From Anthonomus grandis grandis (taxonomy: Eukaryota > Arthropoda > Insecta > Coleoptera > Curculionidae), in contig NC_065562.1 in assembly GCF_022605725.1 (NCBI RefSeq), forward strand, positions 3,658,001-3,722,000: 64,000 nucleotides of DNA. The letters are read 5' to 3'. A program made the position numbers and the translations under genes. Positions 1 to 10,203 of this stretch are shown one piece after another. Each line of letters starts with the position of its first letter. The stretch's first letter is position 1. The notes under the pieces were generated by a model. It searched no databases. It saw nothing but the letters and a program-made list of their open reading frames with translations, and was not told the origin of the DNA.

Positions 1-2
1 TT

Positions 3-482
3 ATTGAGTGCCAAAATGTAACTCAACAAGATGCACTCAAGAACTCCAAGAATCTGCAAACCAAAAAATTAGAAAACACAGATCCTATGTTTTTGATAAC
101 TGGCATTGAAAAAGGATATGACCCCGAATACTTAGTTGCAGAACTAATAGAAGAAAATCCCGACATAAAAGTTATTTTTGGAAACAATGTAAACAACATA
201 ATAAAAGCCATCACTAAGAAAGAATGCAGAAATAAGAATAGAGAAAATTTGGTGCTACAAACTAAAGCTGATATCTTTAAATGGTTTATAAAAAATGACA
301 ACCTTTAGTTTTGATTTAACTAAAGCTTATGTACAAGAATACACCAATATGAATATACACTAGGTATGTGCTATAAATGTTGTTACTTTGGTCATGTTGC
401 TAAGTATTGTAGAGGTGAGCCAAGCTGCTCAAAATGTGGAGAAAAACATGAAAGTCACCAATGCCCAGAAAATACTACATAA
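3..482 (+). pseudogene. gag-like ORF1 C-terminus with two CCHC zinc knuckles
   Basis: Frame 3 reads open from the window edge to a stop at 306-308. After a short broken stretch the knuckle region follows at 364-480. The first knuckle is CYKCCYFGHVAKYC (CX2CX4HX4C) and the second is CSKCGEKHESHQC (CX2CX3HX4C). Such paired knuckles sit at the C-terminus of ORF1 nucleic-acid-binding proteins of I/Jockey-type LINEs, where they coat element RNA. Stops between the open part and the knuckles show that the copy is dead. Confidence 0.75.
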
Positions 483-619
483 CTGCCGTAACTGTCCAGC
501 TTTTTTGCAAAAATTAAACAAAATGCGACAATAAGTAAACTATTCAAGTGACAATAAACATTTTTTGGACCGAAAATAGGCTCAACTACAACTATCCCAG
601 GTAAAACAATAAATATTAA

Positions 620-1375
620 AGGATCAGCTATTATACACCAAAATGTTCAATCAATTGGAAATTCTCTGGATAGATTAAACCACCTAATTGAGGAAAACCC
701 CAATTGCAAATTCATCTGTATAACAAAACATTGGAAGAGAAGGGATCAGCTTCAAATTTTCCAGATTAGAAACTTTCAATTAGCTTCTTCCTTCTGCCGA
801 GAGAAGGGATATGGTGGAGTAGCAGTGTATGTGGAAAAAACATGTACTTTCAAGGTTCTAAAAACTATAAACAGATTGGCAATGGAAGAGCAGTTTGAAT
901 GTACTTGCGTCGAGTGTATTCTGGCAGGTGAACAATTTTATGTGTGTTCAGTATATAGACCTCCAAAACAAGATGTAAAAATATTAAAAAAAAAAAAATA
1001 GAAGAGTTACTTTTGTGTTTGACAGCCAGTCAAAAGAAGGCATTTATAGCAGGTGACTTTAATATTGAACTTTTGAAACCTAATAGAGATAAACAAGAAC
1101 TCTTCTCAATCATGAACTCATTTAATTTCTATCCAATAATTACAGAAAAAACTAGGTTAAATAGTTGCATCAATAATATATTTACCAATATTAATATTGC
1201 TTGTATTCTAGGCATGACTTTGCAAACTCATATTTCAGATCACAAAGGGCAAAAAACAATTTTTTTAACCAAAAACCAGTATACATACCCAAAACAATAT
1301 AAACAATTTTTTCTGAAGCAAACAAACCTTTTTTTTTCAACAGCTAAAAACTGGGAAACCATAAGTAAACCATAG
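620..1375 (+). pseudogene. non-LTR ORF2 endonuclease domain remnant
   Basis: Conceptual translation gives the start of an endonuclease/exonuclease/phosphatase fold (IIHQNVQSIGNSLDRLNHLI), then GYGGVAVYV, then VYRPPKQD. After a frameshift near the A-run at 988-1000 it continues with AGDFNIELLKP and, later, SDHKGQ. GDFN and SDH are the two most conserved catalytic segments of LINE apurinic endonucleases, which nick target DNA to prime reverse transcription. The reverse-transcriptase domain is absent, so the copy is truncated on its 3' side. Confidence 0.8.
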
Positions 1376-1379
1376 TTTG

Positions 1380-2141
1380 ATAGAACATTTAATTTGTCAG
1401 CACAGTTCTGTAAACAGAGTAACCAATGGGTGCTGCTAACCAGGTTGGATTAGTTTTGGGTTGGATCTTTAATAGAAATATGGGCAAATAAAAAAATATG
1501 TTTTTGTGATATTCTATACTTCTTCATGTTGTAATTTTTCTGGATAATGGTTAAAATGAACATGTTTATGAAAAATTAACATAGGCTTAATTTTGAAGTT
1601 ACCATCAAACAAGTTGATTTTCAGTCCATTTAAATACTATTGTTTACATCTCTCACTTCAAATGTCTGTGTATCTTAGTAGTAAACTGTCTTTTTTTAAG
1701 TAGAATAAAATAATTAAAAAGATTATGAATCATAAACATGTTTTAGAAAAAGTCTGTTTATTTATATACCTTTTAAATATATTATTTACTAGTGCCTTAT
1801 AATATTATTCATATATACCAATTATTTATTACATAGTAAACAATAACAACATAACTTTTAATAATTTTCAATTAGTTTTAATATTATGTTAGTAAGACAG
1901 GCAAGTAAGCCAATAAAGAGTATAGGCAATAATTGAAAATTTTTAATTCACCTGGGGCTACATTTTCTATGACCTCTATTTTGTTTATGAGCCTTATTAG
2001 TTTCAGAGCAACTATAGGGTGTAACTTTATATTTTGTTTTTTGCATACAAATTTTCAAGATACATTCATAATTTTAAGACAATTATTCATTTAATCTGAT
2101 CCTAACTGGAGTCAGGTATAATTTAATAAAAATATTCCTAC
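1380..2141. other. AT-rich non-coding stretch, likely intron
   Basis: I see no gene, RNA or structured repeat here. It is downstream of the exon at 2142-2276 on the minus strand and begins with that exon's splice donor (gtaggaata on the minus strand at 2133-2141), so it is probably intronic sequence of that gene. Confidence 0.45.
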
Positions 2142-2276
2142 CTGTCTGGAGTAAGCATCCTCAGATTCTATATATCCTTTGCGTTCCCCCCGATCCATTG
2201 CATCTGTTATTTGTTGCTCACTGGAATTTTCACTACTAATGTTTTTCGTAAAAATTTTTGAAATTGCACTCCACAT
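2142..2276 (-). CDS. first coding exon of an unrecognised host gene
   Basis: The minus strand reads 45 codons from an ATG at 2276 (MWSAISKIFTKNISSE...) through DAMDRGERKGYIESEDAYSR to a codon-boundary exon end CAG followed by a good donor GTAGGAATA. The composition is polar and non-repetitive, unlike transposon debris, and there is no stop inside it. I do not recognise the family. The region upstream on the minus strand (2277-2600) has several CpGs and no other reading frame, as expected for a promoter and 5' UTR. Later exons must lie below 2142 or outside the window. The alternative is a chance open frame that happens to end at a donor-like site. Confidence 0.5.
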
Positions 2277-2600
2277 TCAAAAACAAAAAATATTCTTGTC
2301 TGCCCTTCAATACCATTGCCTAATCAACCTACGCAAATTTCTTTCTAGATGAATGTCGCGAGTCGTTCACAAGAACTTAGCGCATCAAAACAAGATTAAA
2401 GTCAGAAATTTTCATTTCTAAAACGTTTCTACCGGATTATTTGGATAAATTTTCTTTTTTCAGGAATTCAATTATTTTGCAAGTTAGATTTTGGATAGAA
2501 CTTCGAGTTCGGCTTACCAACTGTCACTGTCATTTTAACATGACAATAATGACATTATTAAATTGGCAATAAAGACATCAGCTTGTGAAGTCTATTCGAT
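2277..2600. other. probable promoter/5' flank of the exon at 2142-2276
   Basis: There is no ORF or repeat. It lies between the ATG at 2276 and the first transposon boundary at 2601. CpG-containing words (gtcgcgagtcg at 2355-2365) are denser than in the surrounding AT-rich DNA. Its role as a promoter is inferred from position only. Confidence 0.3.
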
Positions 2601-3189
2601 TTAAGCCATGTTTTAGCGAGTAAGCGCCTTACTTGGTTGCCTTAAGCATCTATTACACAGTAAAATTTAAAGCAAAGAACTGTTGTCTAACTTGCTCAAA
2701 ATCTTGAGCAAGTTAGAACACGCTCAGCGAGCGCAAGCTACACAGGGCTAGTTAAATCGCTTTACTCGCAGGGTATTGAATTTTTTGAAGTCGTTTGTTT
2801 TGTATTTTTCGTTTTTATTTTGAGTTTTTAAAAATGTATGAACAATTTCCAGTATAATGGAATATTACACAACACAAGATTATATAACACAAAGATTATC
2901 TAAATATTAAACTGAAAGACGTATTATTTAAGAACATGTGTGAACAATTAGCCTCAACTTTACACCTCAAAGTTAACATGGTTTGAGGCTGCCCATTTTT
3001 TCGCAGAAGTTTTGTCAACAAGGCATAGTAATTCAAACTTGGTGAGTGGATTTTAAAGCTAGAAATTTTTTATTTTTACATAAGTAAATCGTGCATAACA
3101 AATAAAGTTTAAGTTTCTCATACGTTTTGGGCAAAATTACGTTGGAAAATAATAAATTGTATTTACTTAAAAATATAAAAAAATATTAT

Positions 3190-4950
3190 TCAAATTAATT
3201 CCAATCCCACTTTTTTCCATTGCCACGCTAAAGGATTTTCTTCCATAAAATCCTTGGCGTACGTGCATCTTACTTCCTCTGCGGAATTTTTGTAATTATT
3301 ACTTCCCAAATAAATAACCGATGACAGATTATCCACGTGGTTTCTCCATTGTTCAAAAGTAATATTTTCCGTGTTTTTGTACATTTCAGATCCTCTCTAT
3401 CCACAGCATTTTCAGGAAAATAAGTATCGGGGCTATCTGAAGCGCCACACAAGAATACCAAACGCATTTTCTGATGCTTGTCTTGCTCAAGAGAGTCGGT
3501 GGTCCTTAATCCTTTCAGTATTATTAAGGTGTGACTTACTGTACGGCTTCATTAAGTTAAGACATCGTCCTCCACAATGACCGAATTTTCAGGCATATTA
3601 AGAGAGATTTTCCATCGCGATGTTTAAAGTACTATCTATCAATATTGCACTGTCACTAGCTCGGCCGTTTGCTCCAATACCAATGTAAGTAAAGCAATAA
3701 TCTGCGTCCACCATTGCAAATAAGACTACACTATAGGTTTTTTTGTAATTAAAGTACACTGACCAAGACCTGGGAGGTTTTTTAAACAGAACGTGCTTGC
3801 CATCAATCGCTCCACAACATCTCGGGAAATTTCAACGAAGAAGAAAAAAATGCTTTGTATTTTTTTCCTTTCATTGCTTGTTGTAGGCATCTGGAGGAAA
3901 AATATTATATATTTTAGAAAATTTGTTTACTTCTTAAATCAAGCAAAAGGTAAACACATTTTTTATAGATTTGTTTTAATTTTTTTCAGACTCTACCCAG
4001 CACACAGAATATATATGAGGAAGTCTCAAACTCTTAAATTGAACAGCCTGATGACGAAGAACCCGATACATCGCCCAAGGAACAAAATGTAAAACTCTCT
4101 ACTAAAATGTATCACAAGTAAAACTGTACGACGAATTTGGGAAGTATGTAGCAGCAGAGCTACGCCAATTGCCGCAACGTCAGGCTATTTTATTGCAGCA
4201 AGAAATCCAGAATTCTATTACACGTGTAAAGCTAATCTGTTTAGAAAACAATAACCAAATAAATACTTACTACGGAGAACCCCTTCAACTGCAAACTTCT
4301 CCATCGTTATCCTCCCCAAGTGATCCCAGCCCTGCCTCAACCACATATGAAACACATACCCAAACCCAAAATAACGAAGATTACGGATATGGTCACGATG
4401 TTCTTCGGCACAATTTTAATTCTTAATGAATAAATAATATAAATAAGTAACTTGTTTCATAAACAGTGTGTAAAAAATTAATTGATTATTAGGTTATGCC
4501 TACCTTTATATGTATATGGCTTTAGAACCTGACAAATTGCTGCAAGTACTTCGGGTACAAACAGTGACATTGTACATTTAGGCACTCGAAATAAATATTC
4601 TAGTGATTTAAACGAATCACCAGTTGCCAAAAAGCGCAGGGTCATTTTTAGTTTTGTAGCAGTTGGTATCGGCGATAACGCCATCCTAAGTTTTGTTTTT
4701 TTTTGCGGATTATTTCGTCAACCATTTGTAATAAATTATTAAACTGTTCATTGCTCATTCTCAAAACATTCCTGTACGCCATAGGAACTTCATCCATATT
4801 AGAAGCCCTATATGTGTCTCGTTTTGAAATCCAATTCCTGACCCACACCCGTCTTGATTTTCTTTTTTTCTGGTTTAACGTTTCTTGAAGTTTTTCTGAA
4901 TTAAAAGGCTCACAACAACAATTCCTGCACGCACTATATCCGCCATTTTA
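3190..4950 (-). pseudogene. Harbinger transposase (ALP1/HARBI1-like DDE nuclease), frameshifted
   Basis: Read on the minus strand in broken frames. The N-terminal part (4848-4648) has RVWVRNWISKRDTYRAS and VLRMSNEQFNNLLQMV. Then 4684-4478 gives MTLRFLATGDSFKSLEYLFR and VPEVLAAICQVL, the helix-turn-helix region typical of PIF/Harbinger. The catalytic part at about 3835-3580 reads GAIDGKHVLFKKPPRSW, then VDADYCFTYIGIGANGRASD, carrying the first two catalytic Asp contexts. The C-terminus (3384-3190) ends in SAEEVRCTYAKDFMEENPLA. At least three frameshifts and a probable intron separate these pieces. Family membership is clear and function is lost. Confidence 0.9.
4018..4426 (+). pseudogene. Harbinger accessory protein with BESS-like motif
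   Basis: The plus strand, opposite to the transposase, encodes an acidic linker (DDEEPDTSPKEQ) and then, after a frameshift near 4120, FGKYVAAELRQLPQRQAILL followed by QQEIQNSITRVKL. This is the BESS-type dimerisation motif at the C-terminus of MADF/Myb-like accessory proteins of insect Harbinger elements. The tail to the stop at 4424-4426 is Ser/Pro/Thr-rich. The MADF-type N-terminus is not recognisable, but a possible intron ending in tttttttcag at about 3989 suggests that an upstream exon once existed. Confidence 0.75.
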
Positions 4951-5357
4951 TCCAACTAGTACTAGTCCTGTTTTAAATTACACATAGCGTTTTCACTCTC
5001 CAGACAGAGAAATCGCGAGCGAGTAGCGAGAAAAGTAGGCCAGTGTTCAACTTTACTCGCTAGAAGAAAGCGAGCCGCGAGTTTACTAGCAGCCGCGATT
5101 ACATTTGGTGACTTTTATAGCAACAAGTAAACTCGCCGGCGACTGGCTAGTAATCTCGCCCTGTGTAATAGATGCTTTATTACGATATCTTAAGCGTTAT
5201 GTCATCATATGGTTGTGCTCGAATGACGTAATGTTTGTCAGAATCTAAGTATTAGCAATACCTTTTACCGGTATTGAACTCGTTTTAAAGACTGACCTAA
5301 ACCATGAAAATACCCATTTGTTTAAGTTTTTAAAATGTTTTGAGTCTAAATCCGATC

Positions 5358-5950
5358 TCATACACTTTTAGGATCAGCTCTAGATCGTAACAAAATACAA
5401 AATACAATTTTTTTACTTTTCAGGTACCCCCATAGAAAATAGTCGCAGGGATTTAGGTCTGGTGACCTGGCCGACCACTCTATTGACCCTCTTTGTCCTA
5501 TCCATCTTCCTGGGAACACTATATCCAAGTAATTACGGACATCTCGAAAGAAATGTGGCGATGCGCCGTCTTGCTGAAACCACAAATTATCTGTCGGGAC
5601 AGCAGAGTCTTGTTCATCTGGGTATAGGGCAGCCAAAGCTGCACATAGCACAATAGCGTTGTGCTGTTAAGTTTTCTTCGAAAAAGTATGGCTCTATTAC
5701 TTTATTTTCCACGATACCAGCCCAAACATTAATAGATTTACGGTACTTCTTTCAGTTCTCTAGCTTCAGTTGCCCAGTGTGGATTTGACATTGACTAGTA
5801 CCGACAATTTTGCCGGTTTACGACACCGTTTAAACAAAAAGTTGCTTCATCCAAAACCAAAACTCGTAACACAAACTGACGGTTATTATTGCAAATGTTC
5901 GTCATTTGCTCGCAAAATTGATCAGGATCGTCCTCATTTAATTCATAACT
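5358..5950 (-). pseudogene. D41D IS630/Tc1/mariner-type transposase, C-terminal half
   Basis: The minus strand gives, with frameshifts, SINVWAGIVENKVIEPYFFE, then NLWFQQDGASPHFFRDVRN, then RSPDLNPCDYFLWGYLKSK. The second catalytic Asp is in QQDGASPH and the third in LNPCDYFLWG, with 41 residues between them by my count. That spacing matches the DD41D branch of the IS630/Tc1/mariner superfamily (rosa/Visitor type) rather than classical mariner D34D. The first Asp lies in the damaged upstream region. The same family occurs at 14235-14712 and 35780-36080. Confidence 0.8.
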
Positions 5951-6879
5951 CAGCCATAAAATAAGCAAGCAAATACAAACTAATCAAAAATCAATTTTAA
6001 AAAATATCCGTGCAACCTCACCTTTAGTTCTTTACTGTATTTTTTAAAATTTGGTTTGGATGTATTAACTGTCTCATATACATTAATATTAAATAAATTA
6101 AATCTAATACTAAGAAATATAATGCTTCTCAACTCTAAAAAAATATAAAAAAATTGATATCTATAGTATTTAATTTTAAAATTTGAATTTCGCGCCTTTA
6201 GATATAACGTCATATGTGTTGACAGTTATTACGTTTTGTTAGGTTGGCAGAAGTGATTGACAGATAGATTATGACGTGACTCGATTATGGCGAGACGCAT
6301 TAATTTATGTATTTTTAAAATTATGGATTTATTAGTTGAGTTTTAATTTGTGTATTAGTTTAACTGAATAGAAGGCCATTCTACATATCAATATTTATTG
6401 TTTATTATTGTTTGTATAGCTTCTCTTTGACTTTGACATATCGAACTTATTACCGGTCTCGGGAGATCGCTAACAAACGCTTAAAGCGCCTTATACGGTG
6501 ACGTCATGAACATGACTTAATCGCTTGAATGAGATGTCTTAAAGACGCTTATAGACGCTTACTCGCTAAAATATGGCTTTAGTCTGTTTGAAGCACAGAA
6601 TAGCCGCGAATAGGTAACACTTATGGAGGCGGTGGTCCGTGGTACCATCGTTTTAGTTTTGCGGCCAATCACTAGATGAAGACATCGATGAATCAATTAT
6701 TTTTGCTTGTTTGCGTTAGATAGCGCCGTGACGTCGGTCGATATGAGTGTTCGGGTTTTTCCCACATATCCTACCATACTTTTGTGTTTTGTGGTTTTTC
6801 CCCAGATTCTTTCTAGTCTGTATTAAATATTTTGCGTTTGGTGATTTGTCTATTGTGTATTTATCATATTTAGCTAATA

Positions 6880-7056
6880 ATGGATAATTTAAAACCTTCA
6901 AAGCAAAGATGTTGTGTATTAAAAAAAGTTAATAATCCTTCCCTACATAACTTGAGTCTTGAGGATATTTATAAAACCTACAGAGTGTGCTTAAGACATT
7001 TTCCTGAGAATTTTATTATTTGTGACACAAATAAAAAAGTTTTTACCAAAACATAA
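6880..7056 (+). pseudogene. THAP zinc-finger remnant of the P-like element
   Basis: This is a 58-codon frame starting MDNLKPSKQRCC and ending YRVCLRHFPENFIICDTNKK plus VFTKT. The segment VCLRHF followed by a basic Lys pair matches the C-terminal half of THAP domains (C-x2-HF), which bind the inverted ends of P elements. The upstream Cys pair of the C2CH finger is missing, so the DNA-binding domain is incomplete. Confidence 0.65.
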
Positions 7057-7259
7057 GTATGATATGACGTTATATATAATAAGAATTTACTAAAGTGTAT
7101 ATGTTTAAGTAAAATGTTCATGCAAAAAATTTTGCTTTCCTGGGAAGCCCGTAAAAGGAGCAGTCACTCCAACATCAGAACACTTGACATTTTGCCATTT
7201 TGGCATGATGAAGTGTTAAAGTGCTAAAGACTATGAAATTTAAAATAATAGAAGGTAAC

Positions 7260-7512
7260 AAGAAAGGACAATTTTCAAACATCATTTAAATCACTTGTAA
7301 CCAACAATTTCATATCCAGTCATTGCCCAGGTTCTAGTTGCGAAAAATATTTAACTGATGGATCCTTAAGTAATCTTAGGGAGCTTATTGGACATTTCTT
7401 GAATAAAAATGATATAAACTCAAATTTTTTTGGCAATAATATCTTGGATCCACAAGTTGTCAAGATAAAAGTTCCCTCGGCTATTCTAAGGCCACAACAG
7501 AGTAAAATCTAA
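7260..7512 (+). pseudogene. P-like transposase C-terminal scrap
   Basis: One frame reads open through FISSHCPGSSCEKYLTDGSL and LRELIGHFLNKNDINSNFFG to a stop at about 7512. It lies inside the P-like element on the same strand as the THAP remnant. I place it in the transposase C-terminal region by position; the motif match is weak. Confidence 0.35.
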
Positions 7513-8328
7513 AAATGCACTATAAATTACATTGCAGTATACATTGTTGAAATATAAGTAAGAAAATTAAGTGTATTAACTGTAGTAAAAATATGAAATT
7601 TAAAGAACATAATTTATATAATGATTTCATTTTGGTTCGACAATATCAAAATTGTAAATTAGAAACTCACAGTACATATTTCAGTTTTCTCATATACCAG
7701 TGTATTGCACGTTTATTTTATTTAATACCTAGGTTGTGCCACAAGCCACAAAAATATCAATACACTTAGAAAATAATTTATGTAATGAATTAAAATTTTC
7801 ATTAATAAACTGCACAGAACATCAAAATACACATAAAACATTGATAAGATTTAGTTTCAGATCTTGCTTATATTTTTGGTGTTAAACAGTAAATCTTAGC
7901 AAAAGCAAAAGGCAGAAATTTGCAGAAAAAAATTTTAAAAATTTTAAATAGTAAACCAAATCTAATTTTAATAGATCCTATTAAAAAAAGGCTTATATAA
8001 GATTTTACGCCAAAACTAAGAGGTTAAAAGTCTTAAAAAAAACATTAAGAAAATTTAAAATTTTTAGTTTACTTAGTTTATTTATCTAGTTTATCTAGTC
8101 TTCTTAGTTAGTTTCATTATCTTAACTCCCTATTCCATTGCGTGTAAGTGGTTTAAATTTTTGGGATAAATAGTAGATGATGTCGCTTTATAACAAAATG
8201 CTCCAATAGGACGCCTTCGCCATTATATTAATAAAATGCGGCCAGTCAGTAGATGGCGCGTCAAATTAAGGAACACGTCATTAACACATAGGTTACGTTT
8301 CTATTCGGGGCTATTCTGTGGTTTGAAG

Positions 8329-10203
8329 TCTATTCGTCCGGAGCTGGAATCGTTGCTACCATCTTAATTAATAGGAGAGTTTTAGTGTTTACCAGGTAAC
8401 CAAATTCGTTACCTGGTAATAAGTAACCGCGTTCTGGCGTTCTTTTTTTGTTTTGGTAAGGAGAGCTGGCAGGAGAACAGTGTAAATAATTAGCAGTTAC
8501 CATCACAGCTGGTCGGTTATGAATTTTAGTAATGTATTTAGTATTTATCCTTTTCTAGTCTGTTACATTCTCACTTTTGTTTTAGTTGAGTTTTGAGGAT
8601 TCCACCAGAATGTTTTTTGTAGGGTAAAAAATATTTTAACAAGCTTTTAGTTAAAGTTAAATTTTGTTTAAATAAAGTTTATATTGGATAATTGTGGAAC
8701 AACATTTTCCACATATGACTCAGATTTCATATGTATATCTCTACTGCAGCACCTATAAAGAAAGACATTAATTATCTTCTTTACAATTTTATTTATCAGC
8801 TATTTACCAATACAATAGCTAAAGTGGTAAAATAATCCTGATCTTAAAGAAGCTGCAGTAATATAATATTAATTTTTCTGGCTTTTTTTGAAAAATATAG
8901 CAAATCCGCGTCGCTATTACTATCATTCATGCTATTATTTTTAACTAAAAATTTTAAAAAACTAAATAAGAACAGTTTGAATTTGAAATAAACCACCAAA
9001 GTAAACAAACTGAATTACTTATCGGTTAGTAGTAGTAACAAGTAAACAAAACATTTGTGCCCACATTGGGGGTTACAGTGTGCAAATGAGACGTTTCGGC
9101 GATCGGTAACGTATGGTCATCGGCGGATGATATCCTTACTACCCCGTTACTAGCACTGTAACCAGGAAACGTAGCTAGAACTCGCCTAATGTAAAAACAA
9201 ATTAAAAAAAATTATTACAGAGATAGAGGGTCTTACTTTGCGAAAGAGACATATTTCATACGCAATTAAAAGTTCTACGGGAAGTTTCAAAAACACATAA
9301 ATAGATCTATCGCGTTCGATAATAGAAATACTGGATGGTTTCATAATAATATTTTTTTTTTTTTAAATTCAGCTATTACTCCTGAACAACCAGTTTTTCT
9401 TTCCACATTTGTCTTTCTGTAGCGTAAGACTTCTAAGATAAAAAAAAAATATTAGTCAGGCTTTGGTTTAGTTCATGGTGGAATAATACTCACCCTGAAA
9501 ATTTGAAATGTTCTTTTGTTAAGTACTAAATTATCTAATCAGTTATTGATTGTCAATTTTTCACGAAGACATCTTATTATCCTTTAAAACGTAGGCTTTG
9601 CTATTAATAGTTGTTTTAAATTTTTTTTTTGTTTTAATTTACACAAGTGTCAAATAATTTTATTGATAGATATTATTTATTAAGTTAACATCAAACTCTT
9701 AACAATTTCATAAAGTATACTTGACTAGAAATTTAAAAATCAAGTTTGCATTTTAAAATAATAAATATTCCTATCAATATTATGCCGTTATGATTTTTGT
9801 GTATTGGTTTGAAATTAAGGAAACACAAAAAGAGTTATTATCTAATTAATACCAAAAAGTAAGTATGGATTTTAACAATTTTTTTTCGAAAAAGTAGATT
9901 TATTAAAAACAATTAAACAGTAGATAAATATTTCCAAAAATTATTTTATTATTTTGTCTCATTGTAAACATAAAAATATGATGTATTAGCATCTTACTGG
10001 AAATGAGATTTTTAAAATAGGTTCTTTTCAAAGATAAAATCTTACTATTTTTAAAAATCATCAAATGTCTTAAAATCTGTGCATACATTTAACTTTTTTT
10101 TTAATTTAATTTTTTTTTGTATTATTGTATTAATCTCTATCCAAATCTAGATTTTAGATTTGGCCATTGCAAAAAAATACTAATTTTTTGTCATTTATTT
10201 TAG
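8329..10203. other. AT-rich DNA with two GTTACC-type inverted repeats, no gene
   Basis: There is no coding signal. A 12-bp stem (core ACCAGGTAAC at 8391-8400, 7-nt loop, GTTACCTGGT at 8408-8417) and a wider inverted pair GGTTACAGTG / CACTGTAACC (near 9071 and 9159) occur here. They may mark the ends of an old non-autonomous element, but no duplication is visible. The end of this stretch is the splice acceptor (ttttag) of the exon at 10204. Confidence 0.4.

Larger units (their letters stand above)
1..1378 (+). mobile_element. non-LTR retrotransposon fragment, 5' end outside window
   Basis: This is a degenerate LINE-type element read on the plus strand. It holds the end of a gag-like ORF1 with two zinc knuckles, then an apurinic-type endonuclease region, and stops before any reverse transcriptase. 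The 5' end is cut by the window edge and the 3' end is lost at about 1378, where the sequence becomes featureless. ORF order (CCHC gag, then endonuclease) fits the I/Jockey superfamily; the clade cannot be fixed without the reverse transcriptase. It lies on the downstream side of the minus-strand exon at 2142-2276, so it may sit in an intron of that gene. Confidence 0.8.
2645..5176 (-). mobile_element. PIF/Harbinger DNA transposon, nearly complete
   Basis: Perfect 16-bp terminal inverted repeats AGCATCTATTACACAG (2645-2660) and its complement (5161-5176) are flanked by TTA duplications (2642-2644 and 5177-5179), the target signature of PIF/Harbinger. The 2,532-bp element carries both usual genes in opposite orientation: a DDE transposase on the minus strand and a DNA-binding accessory protein with a BESS-like motif on the plus strand. 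In the family the accessory protein helps carry the transposase to the nucleus and to DNA. Both genes have frameshifts. It landed about 40 bp inside the left end of the D41D element, so it is the younger of the two. Confidence 0.93.
2604..6578 (-). mobile_element. IS630/Tc1/mariner-superfamily element (D41D type), split by a Harbinger insertion
   Basis: The ends are inverted repeats of about 29 bp: the left begins AGCCATGTTTTAGCGAGTAA and the right, read in reverse complement, begins AGCCATATTTTAGCGAGTAA. Both are flanked by TTA (2601-2603 and 6579-6581). Removing the nested Harbinger element (2645-5176 plus one TTA) leaves about 1.44 kb, a normal size for this superfamily. The transposase remnant at 5358-5950 is on the minus strand. 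A TA duplication is the rule for the superfamily; here TTA gives the perfect match, while TA would need a one-base shift at one end. It is inactive because of frameshifts and the insertion. Confidence 0.8.
6594..8320 (+). mobile_element. P-superfamily DNA transposon, internally deleted
   Basis: Inverted ends start CACAGAATAGCC (12 bp perfect), then one mismatch, then CGAATAG: left at 6594-6613, right as reverse complement ending at 8320. The element is flanked by an exact 8-bp duplication GTTTGAAG at 6586-6593 and 8321-8328. The 8-bp duplication with a THAP-domain remnant inside fits the P superfamily; hAT also makes 8-bp duplications but does not carry THAP. Total length is 1,727 bp, too short for an intact transposase. 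It inserted 5 bp beyond the TTA duplication that bounds the D41D element. Confidence 0.8.
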
